Origin: Pachyseris speciosa
Lineage: Eukaryota > Cnidaria > Anthozoa > Scleractinia > Pachyseridae
Length of the DNA stretch: 64,000 bases
Direction of reading: 5' to 3'
Assembly: GCA_016490735.1 (NCBI GenBank)
Contig: JAEMWC010000003.1
Span: 2,321,501-2,385,500, forward strand
Position 1 is the first letter of the stretch. Each line of letters begins with the position of its first letter. Made by a program: the position numbers and the translations under genes. The notes beneath the pieces were generated by a model. The model was not told the DNA's origin. It saw only the letters and a program-made list of their open reading frames with translations, and ran no database searches. Of this stretch, positions 53,518 through 64,000 are shown in pieces.

Positions 53518-54590
53518 GCCATGTTTAGGTGGCACATAAACCATGACTTCGATCTTCTTAGAGAAGTGCCGGTATTAAGGCCTAGTACTCCCAATGACTG
53601 GAGCTTAATTGTTGACAATCTCCAACAAGCATGGGCAAAGGAAGAAATCACTATCAAAGGCCGCTCATGTGGAGAGTACTTTGATGTTCATCTTCGTCAT
53701 CACAAAGATGCGAACTCTGCAGCTTTAAAAAAAGTATTTCATTAATTCACTTTGAGTTTTTACTAGACTTTATAGTCTTTAAAATCACAAGCTATAGCTG
53801 ATGATCTTATTGTTAAATTGTCAGGTCAGGCACTGAGGAGAAGTATAATGGAATTCATCAACTTTTAGATGATATCAGGGCTTATGTTGATGACTTACAG
53901 CAGCAGAACAAGAAAGGCAAGGAGAAAGATGAAGAGGACAAAAAAAAACCAAATGAATTCAGGGATAAGGCCATGGAAACACTGAAGAGAAGCAAATTGT
54001 TCCTTACTTGAGATTTAAATTTTGAAATTGCGGAATTCTAATAATAACATGCCTGTTCATTGTGTTTTTTTTCCTTCAGAATCAAGTGCTTCAGGAAGTG
54101 ACAACTCGGATGATGAGGGAGCAGCTGGCCCCAGTGCCAGTAAGTAGCTGGTTGTGCATGCTACTACTACTATACTTGTTAACAGACGTTTCATTCTCAT
54201 GAAGTGTTCAGCAGATGTACAGAATTCTCAAAATGTCAGTTGTTTTGTAGTTTCAAAATGTCTTGAGTTATAAATTTGGTATTTCCTGTGAGGATAATAA
54301 TTCACACAGATTAGCATATAATTATCCTTTAATTAATTACTGTGCCAGGAAAGCCGAAGAAAACAAAGCGACCAAGTCGGCCAGATGTGATGTCTTATCT
54401 GTCAGAAAAGAAGGAGTTTGAAAGTGAACTGCGAACACAAGAGCTAGAATACAAACGTGATGCACTTGAGGCTGAAACTAAACTTAGGCGGGAGCAGTTA
54501 GAAGTCAAGAAGAGACGAATTTCTCTACAGGAGCAACGAATGAACATGCAGCTTGAATTATTAAAAGCTGTTATTACCTCCAAAAAGTAG
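53518..54590 (+). CDS. Harbinger Myb/SANT-like DNA-binding protein
   Basis: Four exons: 53518-53733, 53825-53991, 54080-54139, 54349-54590. Exon 1 encodes MFRWHINHDFDLLREV, NDWSLIVDNLQQAW and RSCGEYFDVHLRHH, the tryptophan-spaced Myb/SANT-like fold of Harbinger accessory proteins. Exon 2 gives SGTEEKYNGIHQLLDDI plus a charged stretch, exon 3 an acidic SASGSDNSDDEG, exon 4 a basic KPKKTKRPSRPD and a C-terminal coiled coil rich in E/K/R (about EFESELRTQELEYKRDALEA). In the family it binds the element and brings the transposase to the nucleus. Exon 1 ends in seven A before the donor; six would make the phase correct. The exon 2 donor would be GC (AAGCAAAT). It converges with the transposase gene. 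A 5' exon may be missing. Confidence 0.65.
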
Positions 54591-54939
54591 CACTACAAAT
54601 GTTGTATGCTTGCATAAGACTTCATGTTGACTTTTCATGTTGGGTTAAATATTTAAAATAGATATAGTTATTGAAGTGGTCTTTCATGTGAGTAAAGAAA
54701 CTTATCAAAATTTGAGGGAAAAAATAAAGTTGTATTTGTCAGTTTAGTTATCAAGGTCTGTGTGTAGGTCAGGGGGGAGGCAAGGAAAAGTAATCTGAAG
54801 TCACACTACCATATAGACAAGTATGGCAGTTAATCAAAAGTACACCCACAACATAGTATTTCCCAATTGGTTGCAAAAGGACTTTGAGGTTTTTCCGAAA
54901 ATCGAGAAATGCAAAATATTGCACAACCTTTCCAAATGC

Positions 54940-56399
54940 TCATTCAACTGATTCTCTAACTTTGCTCATTCTTTTGTTGAACAACTCTTGAGCCGGAGTT
55001 AGCATTGCTCCTCGGTAAGAGGCAAGTAGATGCTGTCGCAGAGGGTAGGCAGGATCTCCATACAGGCTAAATATATGTGGATCCCTGAACTTTCCTTCAA
55101 GCCTGGGTATTAAATTACTCTCATGAAGCATGAAAGCATCATGGTGATGTCCAGCAATTCGGCCATATACGTTTGCTATCAAACCATTTGGACAAACAAC
55201 ACTCTAAAAAAAAAATGTTTAAGTGTTATCTTTTAACTTGAACATTTACAGAAAGATGAATGCACTTTTAAAAACAAATGAAATGGACAAAAACTAACAT
55301 AACGGCACTATTAATTTAGCCAGCTAGCCTTTTTACCTGGATTTTCAAACCATGTGTACGCTTTTGTCCAGAAAACAAAATTTGCTGATTTGTTATGGGT
55401 CTGCAGCATGGCCTCAGTGTGGCATCAATAAAACCCCCAGCAGTTGTCTAGTGGACTTCCAGCAGTGTGGATGGCTTCTGAAAAAGACTGGATCAATCCA
55501 GTTTTGGTCCAAGTTCTCCAAGAGGTGGTTTAACCTGTTGTATATATCATTCAGCACCTTTACAAAGTGGGTTGAAAAAAAGGTCAATGACCTTTACATT
55601 TATAAACACAAGGTTTGAAAGAAACCGTTTTGGAGGGTGTTTCAAACACATGGAATACCCTTAGCTATTAGTATGTTTTAAAAATATCAAAAGTGAATAC
55701 TACTAGCAAATACTAGTACTGTCAGTACTGTTTTTTTATGTCCCATATGTCTGATAAAAGTACACAATGATAAGGACAGACTAAATTAATGGAGACCCCC
55801 CCCCCCCCCCCCCCCCCAAAAATAATAATAATTAATTACCTCGTGTACTATCATGCTCAGTTCAGGCTCGGCTCTCCCAAATAACTGACACAAATCACAT
55901 AAGCGGTTTGGATATGTCAGTCTTCGCAGTAGGATGAGCAGTGCTTCTAAACCACCAGGCACAGTTCCATTTGGACACTTGTACACATCAGGTATCGAAA
56001 GAGCATCGTGCAGTGCTTTAAGATCGTTTTTTCTAAACCTGTGTCGAAAAGTTGTGAGGTTTAGAGAGTTCGAGTACCTTACCTTTGTTGTGATGAATAT
56101 GATTTAAAAACGGTGTTACCTAAACAAGTCGATGCACGTTTGCTCGTCCAAACTTTCAAGGTCAATTTTGAAACCCAAGTCAGTACTAGATGGAACTTGG
56201 CTCAAAGCATCTACAAGAAGAACTTCGATGTCTTCATCCTCAGAGTCTAGCACATGAAGAAGAATCATATCATCGGCTACTTTCTAAACAGAGAGCATTC
56301 GTAAGAAAGAATTTTGGATATATTTGATAGACTTTATTTGACAATTCAGCAAACTTATTTCTGAGGAAAAGGAGCACACCTTGCCGCCGCTGCCGCCAT
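54940..56399 (-). pseudogene. Harbinger transposase (DDE_Tnp_4), disrupted
   Basis: Minus-strand exons: 56120-56283 (LHVLDSEDEDIEVLLVDAL), 55840-56038 (FRKNDLKALHDAL, GGLEALLILLRRLTYPNRLC, LFGRAEPELSMIVHE), 55337-55557 (VLNDIYNRLNHLL, GFIDATLRPCCRP, SGQKRTHGLKIQ) and 54940-55203 (VCPNGLIANVYGRIAGHHHD, LYGDPAYPL, NKRMSKVRESVE). A small first exon MAAAAAR (56380-56399) is possible but out of phase. The first Asp (FID), second Asp (YGDPAY) and Glu (VRESVE) are visible. Exon 55337-55557 needs two one-base losses in homopolymers (TTTTT and GGGGG) to read through. A TGA at 54940-54942 replaces the conserved Trp right after the catalytic Glu; the frame stays open beyond it for about 55 codons. Confidence 0.75.
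55796..55817. repeat. C homopolymer in a transposase intron
   Basis: About 22 C followed by an A-rich (ATA)n stretch. Confidence 0.95.
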
Positions 56400-57221
56400 C
56401 TTTCCAAACAATCGTTACCAATCCCCGCGTGTTAACTCTACGGCTATCTTAATGAAACTGGCTACACGCATGAACAATTTACATGTACGGGTACACTACC
56501 CGTACCCGTACACCGATATACGACTATCTTAAGGTCTCTTATACCTGGCGGCGATGTCGGTTTGTTACAACGATCGAGGGTACCCAGATAAAAAAGGGTT
56601 CTTCCTCACGTTGGTTTATTGAGATTCCACTCACCAAAAACCAAGCAGCTGCAGGATGCTTTGTCATGGTCCAGAGCTATAAATCGTGGAAAAGTCAAAG
56701 TGACAATAAGTACTAAGATCTGCTCTAATTATCTTGTACAAGGCCGGAAGCCAGGGTTGACTGACCAACGCGACTCCTGCTAGCGCTGTGTCTATTGTGT
56801 TTCTGAAACCCTTTATAGTGATTTTCCTTTAATGTAAGAGATCAAGGGAGGTTTCTCGAATATCTCCCTGAGGGTTGGTTGATGCTGAATAAGTATCACT
56901 TGTCCATAAGTACGTTCTGCAAACTATTTTTTATGCTGGGTGGACTTTCGTGACAAAGGGCTTTCTGTTTCTGTTTCGCATGTTCCTCGCTGAATAACAT
57001 AGAGATGTTGCTCATTAAAACAACTAGACAACCTTCGGATTTCTCCGTGTTTTTTATCACTAGTTTCATCCCCCCATAGCGAAACTGCTCGGTAGAAACA
57101 ATTCCCATCCCCTCGCACAACAATTAATTTACATCCTTTGGGAATGTGGGGGTAAAATTCCAGCAGCAATGATAACTATAGATAATGTTGTAACACACGT
57201 CATTAAAAACAAAATATTATC

Positions 57222-57563
57222 ACCACACGTAATTGCAACTGAAAAAACTTTATTGAGTGAATCCCCTCAAATTTATATCAGCTCGTACTATTTCGAGACC
57301 AATATATACTTGATGCAGATTCAGTGGATTTCATAATCTGCCTTACGCAACAAAGTGTTTATCAATAGATTTTACCGCATTAATCGCACGAAAACTTACA
57401 ATCAGATTTCCACGCTCCGACATTAGTCACCTCTGCTTCTCACAAAATCACGGCGAAAATGCGTCATTCTTTGTTCAAAATCACTGCCTTTGACGAAGAA
57501 ACAACTTTACGCCATACATTTCTTTGTAGCGACTTACAATGTTTGCCCCCTGGCGATCCCATA
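57222..57563. repeat. Right arm of the 5.85-kb inverted-repeat structure
   Basis: Inverted partner of 51713-52058, ending CAATGTTTGCCCCCTGGCGA near 57563. The exon 2 donor of the SAM-like gene lies only about 140 bp outside it. Confidence 0.8.
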
Positions 57564-57702
57564 ATCTGTTGCGCATAACATAGGTATCCGATTTCTGGCA
57601 AGTTATTCATTGTAATGCGGTAACTGACATGCCTTATAAACATTACTGAAAAAAGTGGTTAAAGTTCAATTTACGTATAAAACGTCCAAGGTTTCCACTT
57701 AC

Positions 57703-58156
57703 TTTGCCTTGTAAATTTTTGCATCAAGTGTAGACATATTTTTTAAGTGTCTTCGCGACGGCTTTCGGCCACTGGAGCTAGAATTTGCTCCAGAGTCGTT
57801 ACTACTTGAGGTCAGAGAGTGCGACAAGGTAACTGTGTCAGTGTGACCTGAAATAGCGCCTTGCAATTTCTCTTTGATCAGCCGTTGGAATTCTAACGTT
57901 GAAGCTATACCTTTTAGGCCACAAACCTGTAACTGTTCCAGCGATGCATTCAGTGCCATGTACTTTAACAGTGATCCTTTAATGTTTTGTTCTGCAAAAA
58001 AGAGCCAAGCTCATTAGCTTATTTATATTCCGTAATTCAATTGCACAAAGTCTGACAACACCTACTTTTGAATTTGTCCGCAATTTCCTCAGAGAAATGT
58101 TCTTTTATAAAGGTGTGAGCTTCCTCTGTCGTCCATGCATCTGAGAAGTATTTCAT
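57703..58156 (-). CDS. SAM-like domain gene, exons 1-2 (six-exon gene to 41405)
   Basis: Exon 1 (58066-58156) starts MKYFSDAWTTEEAHTFIKEH, exon 2 (57703-57991) continues QNIKGSLLKYMALNASLEQL and FQRLIKEKLQG. The Trp, the FI/F spacing, the NIKGSLL turn and the following helices resemble a SAM (sterile alpha motif) protein-interaction domain at about residues 5-72. A Ser/Asn-rich linker and the basic GRKPSRRHLKN follow. Joined with 51001-51207, 50830-50895, 50619-50742 and 41405-41559, exon phases 1, 2, 0, 0, 1 all agree and the total, after two one-base corrections in exon 3, is 310 codons with stop. The family is not recognised beyond SAM. It may be a host gene, or one domesticated from a transposon. 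Confidence 0.55.
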
Positions 58157-58159
58157 TTT

Positions 58160-58786
58160 CTTCTTTTTATGTGCTAACAAATGTCGGAAACCAACTCATC
58201 CTTTGGAACGGGAAAGTCGGCGAGAACGTCACCACCGACTGCAATGCAAAATGAGATGTATTGACCGCTGACCGCCATATACTGCAGGACCTACCTCTGA
58301 CCGAGGAACTGGAGATCCAGGGAGGGGAGACTTGGGGTTTGATATTGGCTCATGGTTCTACTTGTGGTTGATCCTATTTTGATTTATATCAGGAAAATGG
58401 ACACTTTTTTTTAAAGGTGAGAGAAATGTGGGATTTTCAGTAGGCTACTTTGCAAAGCGGTACAGTGTGTTGCCCAGATTCCGGCCACTTTAGATGACAA
58501 GGCCTACAACTTCTTTTTAGTACATGGAAAATTTCTGAGTTTTCATTTAAAGATGGTACATTTACTTATCTTTACCATGCACGAAGCTTGGTTGCCTTCT
58601 CCAGGTATCTTTTAAATAATGCTTCTTTTCACCAAAGTATTAAGTTGCCTACAATGGGGGACAAAACTCTAAGGACAATTAACACGATCTGCCTTAATTT
58701 CTCCCACTTTCCCCCTAACCCCCAAGCAATGTTGTAGTTTGTGCAGGCCTGTACACTTTATCCTGTCCAAAAAGTTTTTCTTCATC

Positions 58787-58833
<47 letters not shown>

Positions 58834-59230
58834 GTGGTTAGAAAAGTGTATATTATGCGACAGCTGATTATTTGATAAGTTAAGGATGTTGAAGGAAGGT
58901 TTTCCATAACCGTACCCAGGATTTTTGTCCTCCATTGTAGTTTCCGGCCAACTAGTCCAGTTTCCAACCGGCAATTGATGTAGTGATAGCAAATTATTTC
59001 CGGTTAGAAATAAGTTGAATGCCAGAAATGGCTTGTGTGTGTGTTTTGGACTCTGGCACAGCATTTTGAACGTACATTACTGTTTTTATGTAAACTGTTG
59101 AAATCCCAAATGATTTACTAAGTGGGATTCCAATTATTTTAAACAGTGGACTACACTAGCTACTGTACTCTTCCAAGATAGTGTATATACATGCATGTAG
59201 ATGGGTCTTGTATAGAATCATGGCATGGGA
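58160..59230. other. Upstream of the SAM-like gene, no further gene
   Basis: Short ORFs (for example 58669-59064 minus, 131 codons) show no motif. The first 200 bp may hold the promoter of the minus-strand gene, but no TATA box was seen. Confidence 0.4.
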
Positions 59231-59239
59231 TTTCTTATG

Positions 59240-59690
59240 TCCGTTACTATTATTACGTTTTTACCGTTAATGGAATTTTGATTCCAAAATAACATGAATG
59301 GATTTAAGTACTTTTCCCATAAATGGTTTTTGGGTATGATTTAAAATACCCTTTACTGTTCTTATCAGGGTTATCATTATTAATGGGATTTTATATTCCA
59401 AGATAACATGAATGGAATTTAATACCTTTCCTGGGAATGGTTTGTAAATGAAATCTATTCATGGGTTTTCAAATACCATTACTGTTGTTATCAAGTTGAT
59501 TTTCATGAATGGGTAATGGCAAAATTACATTCAGGGCACAGAGCTCACATAATGGTAATTGTTTACTTTGATTCGCTCAGAAAAAATTCCATTAATGGAC
59601 ACTGTCTTAAGATGGAAATGAGCTAATTCCCATTGTGGTTTTTACAAGTAACATTAATGGTTTTTTTTGTAAAATTTTCCTGTGATCGCA
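59240..59690. repeat. ATGGGATTT-rich repeat, related to 39.9-41 kb
   Basis: Recurrent AATGGGAATT/CCATTAAT phrases, for example ATTAATGGTTTTTTTTGTAA at the right end resembling the inverse of the start near 39910. Probably the same non-autonomous family. Confidence 0.45.
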
Positions 59691-59699
59691 ACTTGTTCC

Positions 59700-61012
59700 T
59701 TGACCAGTGATGCTTACCTCTCAAGTTTGTCTTTTAGTATTTTCACATACGGAACGCTCAGACACGCTCGCTTTCAATGAAAAGATGCGCAAGCTGTATT
59801 ATAAATGTGAATTTACACTACTTTCATAATTATTTTTCCTTGTAGCATTCTAAACCTTTCTTTCTGGAATTTTTTTTAGAATGAAGACGATTACGAGTTA
59901 CAAGTAGAGTAACTTGTGGAAACAACAACTTCACCAAAGCTGATAAGCACTGATGGACTCCAGAGCATGTACAGTGTATGAAATTTGGTTGGGGCAGGGC
60001 GGGGGATGTTTTTCCGGTTCAAACCACCGAGCATTCTAAATGCAATTAGCTACCCTTGTGAGTAGGTTTTATTGTATCCAAAGCAGTGTTCCAGATAAGC
60101 AATGGGTCTCGGGTCAAAAACCCGAGAGACCTGGCTCCCTGACCCACCACACTGAGTTGTTGAGTAAGACAGTTTGGGAAGATCCATGTCTGCTGACCCC
60201 TTAACAATCTTTTATGACCCCCGAACTCTGAAAGGTATGTGGAACACTGCAGCTCTGTCATTGAAAATGTTTTGTAGTAGTGGGCAGCATACAGTGTAGC
60301 TGGAATAGTAGGCAGTGGCCAGCGGCCAGTGGCCCTTGCCTGTGAGGTCCAAGTTAACATAACCAACAAATAATTGAAGGGTTTCCAAATCTCTAGATAA
60401 ATTCACTCTACTTTGGCATACAAAGTAGACTGGTTATAGTTTCAGAAATAAAGTTCTGCAAGTTTATTTTGTGCAGGGGTTTCAATACATTTTGAAATAG
60501 CTGTATGAGCTAACTAAAGTTGGCGGCGACCTGATGAATTTTTTAAATAATTTGAGTTGAAAACACCGACAAAGTACCGTAGGCGGCAGAAATAGGTAAA
60601 TTCTGACAAAGTAGGCAGCGATTATTGCCGGTTGCCGGCATCTAATGAAACCCTTGTTTGTGATGGTGAATGCCTGGATTCAGGATATTAGTGTATGACT
60701 TTTGCCTAACACAGAACGAATTCAAAACAAAAGAAATCAACACTGCATCAGATCCTTCTTTTTCTGTTTCTTGAGTTTTTGACAAAAGTTATAAGCGAAT
60801 CCTAGTCATCGAATGATTCACAAAATAAGTGCAGGATGTCATTTCTGACACCATTTCCAGTATATAATTATGCCAACGTAGAGTGAGTCCAGAGATATTA
60901 TTTTGCATTTTAAGGCAGAGAATACCCTTCAAATTATTGCAGGTGACCAATTTGCTGGCTGCCTGCACATTTGGAGAGGGCTGTCTGGTGCAAATGAAAG
61001 TTGTTATTGTTG
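59700..61012. other. Anonymous stretch, no gene supported
   Basis: A 107-codon minus ORF at 60046-60369 lies over GGCCAGTGGCC-type local repeats and has no recognised domain. Nothing else seen. Confidence 0.4.
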
Positions 61013-61049
61013 TCTTTATTTATTATTATTATTATTATTGTTATTATTT
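61013..61049. repeat. (TTA)n microsatellite
   Basis: Short TTA/TAT array with one TTG interruption. Confidence 0.9.
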
Positions 61050-61116
61050 TTTATCTTGGACCATATCCTGCTATGCCAGTGTAGTGCCAGACTTCCACTT
61101 CCACTTGAAAATATTT

Positions 61117-61755
61117 TGTCTCAAAATGGATTTGTTATTTTTAAACACCAACTCTTTGATGGATCAATACTCCCACAATATTTCATTTCTTTCCTTGAAC
61201 ATGGTATCAAAGTATCTCCCAATTATTTCTCAACGAGCAGTGTTCAGTTTTTGACATATAAGGTTACCATAGCAACAGTATAGCCTCTTAGAAACACCCT
61301 TAATTTTGGCTTTATGTGCCTGTAACTTAAAAGTGAGTCGAATGACCGCGTTTTTTTATTGATAGTAGTAGGGATACATCTGTGGCAGCCATGGGGTTCA
61401 GAGCCACTTTAACTTATCAAAAAATTAAGGCTGCTCTGAACCCTATGTACCGATATTTTAGAACTTTGCAGAAAGATGAATTTTCATATGCTGATTGCAA
61501 TTCAATAACAAAAAATGGGGCTCACCCGACTTGTTTTTTGAGTTGCAGGCCCATAAAGCCAAAATTAAGGGTGTTTCTAAGAGGCTATAATGTTGGTATG
61601 GTAACCTCATGTCAAAAAATTGATCACAATTTGTTGAGAAATAATTGGGAAATTTTTTGATACCATGTTCAAGGAAACAAACAAAAAATTGTGGTAGTAT
61701 TGATCCATCAAAGAGTTGGTGTTTAAAAATAAACAAACCATTTTCAGCCACCTTA
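61117..61755. mobile_element. Foldback element, copy 2
   Basis: Inverted arms of about 290 bp (GTTATTTTTAAACACCAACT on the left, its inverse on the right), homologous to 4012-4623. ORFs on both strands are by-products of the palindrome. Confidence 0.7.
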
Positions 61756-62199
61756 AGTTCCTTTTTCGCACAGTTTACCAAGAATGTTCAGTAGTTCTGC
61801 TATATTTTATGTGGTTAATGAAAACCACCCTGCATATTACGCTGTCTTTTTGTTTGTTCAGTTTTAAAATTAAATTCATAATTATACATGTACATTGTAG
61901 CTATTTCCAAATAAGCTTATGTGCTTTCAGGTTCTCAAGAAAGCCTTTTCAATTCTGTTGTTTCCCTTGCCACATGTATTGTTTTTATGTAATGTAAATG
62001 TTGACAGTTAATTTTGTAGGTTTTCTTGAGTACAGGTATTTATAATGCTTACTGGATTTAGAATCATACAGTAGCAGGAAAAAGCCATGTGACTATTTTA
62101 AAATGAACTTTAATTTATTGTGTGGTTATTGTGATCAGTTTTTAGCAGTTGTTAGAACAACCATTAAAAGTATTTATTTTAACTATCATTGTGTAGTTA

Positions 62200-62665
62200 T
62201 TTTAATGTATTATTATTGGTTAAAACAACCTATTTTTTTCCAACCCATAGGGAATAGTTATATCTACTTCCCATTAAATAATTTTAATTGGTTACCACAG
62301 ATTCACCACCGGAACCAAAAAATGGGAGTTAAAACAACCATAAACAATAGATTTCAGAACCAATATTAAAGGTTACTAATTATTGACTATTTTTTTTAGA
62401 GTGAGTTTAACCAAAAATAAATTCTTTTAACCTTAATTAAAGAGTCACAACAACCTATTGTTAAAGGGTCACAAAGATGGAAGATGGAAACAACCATTTA
62501 TTTTGGTTAATTTAACCTGCAAGAAACGTTTATTTCAACTGGAATGGAAATCGTTAATTTCACCAATTATTTTCTGGAACATTTCTTCAACCAAATAAAA
62601 TATGGTTATTTAAGATTCAAACTAGAACCATTTTTTTTGGTTACTGTAACTGGTCAGCTTTTAAA
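62200..62665. mobile_element. AACC-rich MITE, copy 2
   Basis: Dense in GGTTA/AACAACC motifs and ending GGTTACTGTAACTGGTCAGC, the inverse of the start of 18112-18420. Left boundary uncertain. Confidence 0.45.
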
Positions 62666-62669
62666 GTGT

Positions 62670-63540
62670 GCATGTGCAGATACTTTTGATGTCTTTGGCG
62701 CTCCTGTGGGAGTCTAATATTCGCGGGAAAATCAATCTTAAAATACATTGCTTTGTGAAAACGTCGTGACAGGAATATAGGGCAGTTGTATGCTCCTAGT
62801 GATGGGCTCCAGCTTATCTATATTTCATGCAACTTCAATTTATTTTAGGCTCGGAATTTTTTAATTGATGCGTTGTATTGGGTTCTGTCCTGATTTTACG
62901 GTAACGTACGAAGCCCGGACGATAGAAGAGATGCGCACGCCAAAGCTCCCACTTGTGATTCTCCGTGTTAATTATTTGCATTTTGGAAGATATTCCTTGT
63001 AGGATAAGATATTTCCTATGCATTTGGATATGATGTGACAGTTTCGTACCATTTTTCATGGTTTGTTTCAGCTTCTTGGATAACATCTTTAGACCATGAT
63101 TCTTTGAAAAGCACCAATGACCTTATTCACTGGCAAAATATGCCGTCAGGATTACTTTTTTACATACCGAAGACTGAACGAGAAATCAGGTGGCTTCACA
63201 AGTAAATTATGTTCTTAGTAAAACTGCGAAGTTCCATTAAGCTCTCACTAAAACTCGGGTAATCAAAGATAGTTTTTGCTTTTACGTCTCACAGCTATTC
63301 TCCTTGCATAACACGTAATTTGAAGCGGTGTATCCAAACTTAAGTCGCCCTTAAAGCATTTAATCACGGGAAGTTTTAAGAAGAGGTCTTTAATAAGTTA
63401 TGACGCCTTTATTACCAATGAACTAAGTCACTATATCAACATACAGTAAAGCTGTATGAATTTTTTAAATGCAGACGCAGTTCTCTTTCTTTTCCTCTTC
63501 CTGTTCTGTTCATATGATATTGAGCATTGTAAAATTCAAT
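62670..63540. other. No gene seen
   Basis: Short chance ORFs only. The last part (about 63300-63480) echoes phrases of the 1.8-14 kb repeat field. Confidence 0.4.
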
Positions 63541-63549
63541 AATTCATAT

Positions 63550-64000
63550 TTTACTTCAACCCGACTTTAGAGGGTCAGGTATAGTTTCCAAAAAAGTCAG
63601 AATTTGGAGCAACTTTAATTAAAATTTTCTGCTTGTCCTGATGCTATAGGCTGTAATACAGACGACACCTGGTGGTAGTGCACTGTTCTATATCAATTAT
63701 ATAGCTCCTCTAACTCTCTCACAGTAATATTTTCGCGCGATTTTCGGACTCTGCAAGTGATTTATTGGAACGTAGTGTTAGTCGCAGTAATGTTGGCAGC
63801 TATAGACGAAAAAAATACCGTTATAGCTCTAAAAGTAAGGGGAAAAAAGGGAAAATAAAAGAAGACAATAAGTGATACGATGCAAAGGCGATGATGCTCT
63901 GATGCTGTCATGCTTTGTCAATGACACTTCGTTATTAACGCCACGTATATCAAAGAAAGGCGTCGGTGTTTTTATTCATCTCTCCCCAATTTTGGATGAG
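63550..64000. repeat. Dispersed repeat, second copy, truncated by window end
   Basis: Same orientation as 14155-14650 with scattered differences; continues past the window. Confidence 0.65.

Larger units (their letters stand above)
52088..56545. mobile_element. PIF/Harbinger-type element with two genes
   Basis: It contains a Myb-like gene on + and a DDE_Tnp_4 transposase on -, the standard Harbinger pair. Candidate inner TIRs are GGGACCTTAAGATA at about 52091 and TATCTTAAGGTC near 56528-56540, each followed inward by related CGGTGTACGGGTA sequence. A clean 3-bp duplication could not be read (ATA versus TTA), so the boundaries are provisional. The larger inverted arms outside may be a second element or the true outer ends. 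Confidence 0.6.

Noticed and set aside
52088..56545. Exact Harbinger ends with TWA duplication
   Set aside because: The trinucleotides outside the candidate TIRs (ATA and TTA) do not match, so the ends are left provisional.
61382..61781. ORFs on both strands at 61.4-61.8 kb
   Set aside because: They arise from the two arms of the foldback element and mirror each other.

Overview
The window is nuclear DNA of an animal. It is AT-rich, has spliced genes with GT-AG introns, many microsatellites and hairpin MITEs, and no operons, rRNA or tRNA arrays. The mix of elements (an Ngaro-type tyrosine-recombinase retrotransposon, a Gmr1-like Ty3/gypsy element, a SWIM-containing MULE, a two-gene Harbinger element and a BEL/Pao relic) suggests a marine invertebrate, most likely an anthozoan cnidarian such as a stony coral. 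That assignment is inference. Nearly everything recognisable is transposon-derived.

Layout. 1-1.63 kb: the 3' end of a decayed BEL/Pao element, cut by a 1.37-kb TIR element that is itself cut by a 276-bp MITE. 1.7-14.7 kb: no gene; diverged repeat copies, a tandem duplication of about 3.4 kb, foldback elements and a 225-bp MITE. 15.7-17.5 kb: nested repeats around a small two-exon coding fragment and a long near-perfect hairpin. 17.5-25.5 kb: mostly anonymous, with MITEs, a pair of identical CACGTG/TGACGTCA composite sites and a truncated Tc1-like transposase.

25.57-39.84 kb: a YR retrotransposon of Ngaro architecture (split direct repeats A1 - ORFs - B1-A2-B2) carrying an SGNH-hydrolase ORF, a Gag-like ORF, an RNase H remnant and a tyrosine recombinase. 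The recombinase gene is split by an 8.14-kb MULE (29281-37423) with long TIRs, a 9-bp target duplication and an apparently intact four-exon transposase gene.

39.8-58.2 kb: a six-exon minus-strand gene can be assembled (ATG near 58156, stop near 41405) in which all exon phases fit. It encodes a protein of about 309 aa with an N-terminal SAM-like region. One intron holds a young Gmr1-like LTR retrotransposon (41633-48547, 5-bp TSD, LTRs differing at only a few positions, one 1545-aa Gag-Pol ORF with integrase ahead of reverse transcriptase). Another intron holds a Harbinger-type pair (Myb-like protein on +, DDE_Tnp_4 transposase on -) inside a 5.85-kb inverted-repeat structure. 58.2-64 kb: no gene, several MITE and foldback families also present in the left part of the window.

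Most frameshifts in otherwise readable genes are single-base length differences in homopolymers, so some may be sequence errors rather than decay. All positions, splice sites and repeat matches were read by eye; no database search or alignment was run.
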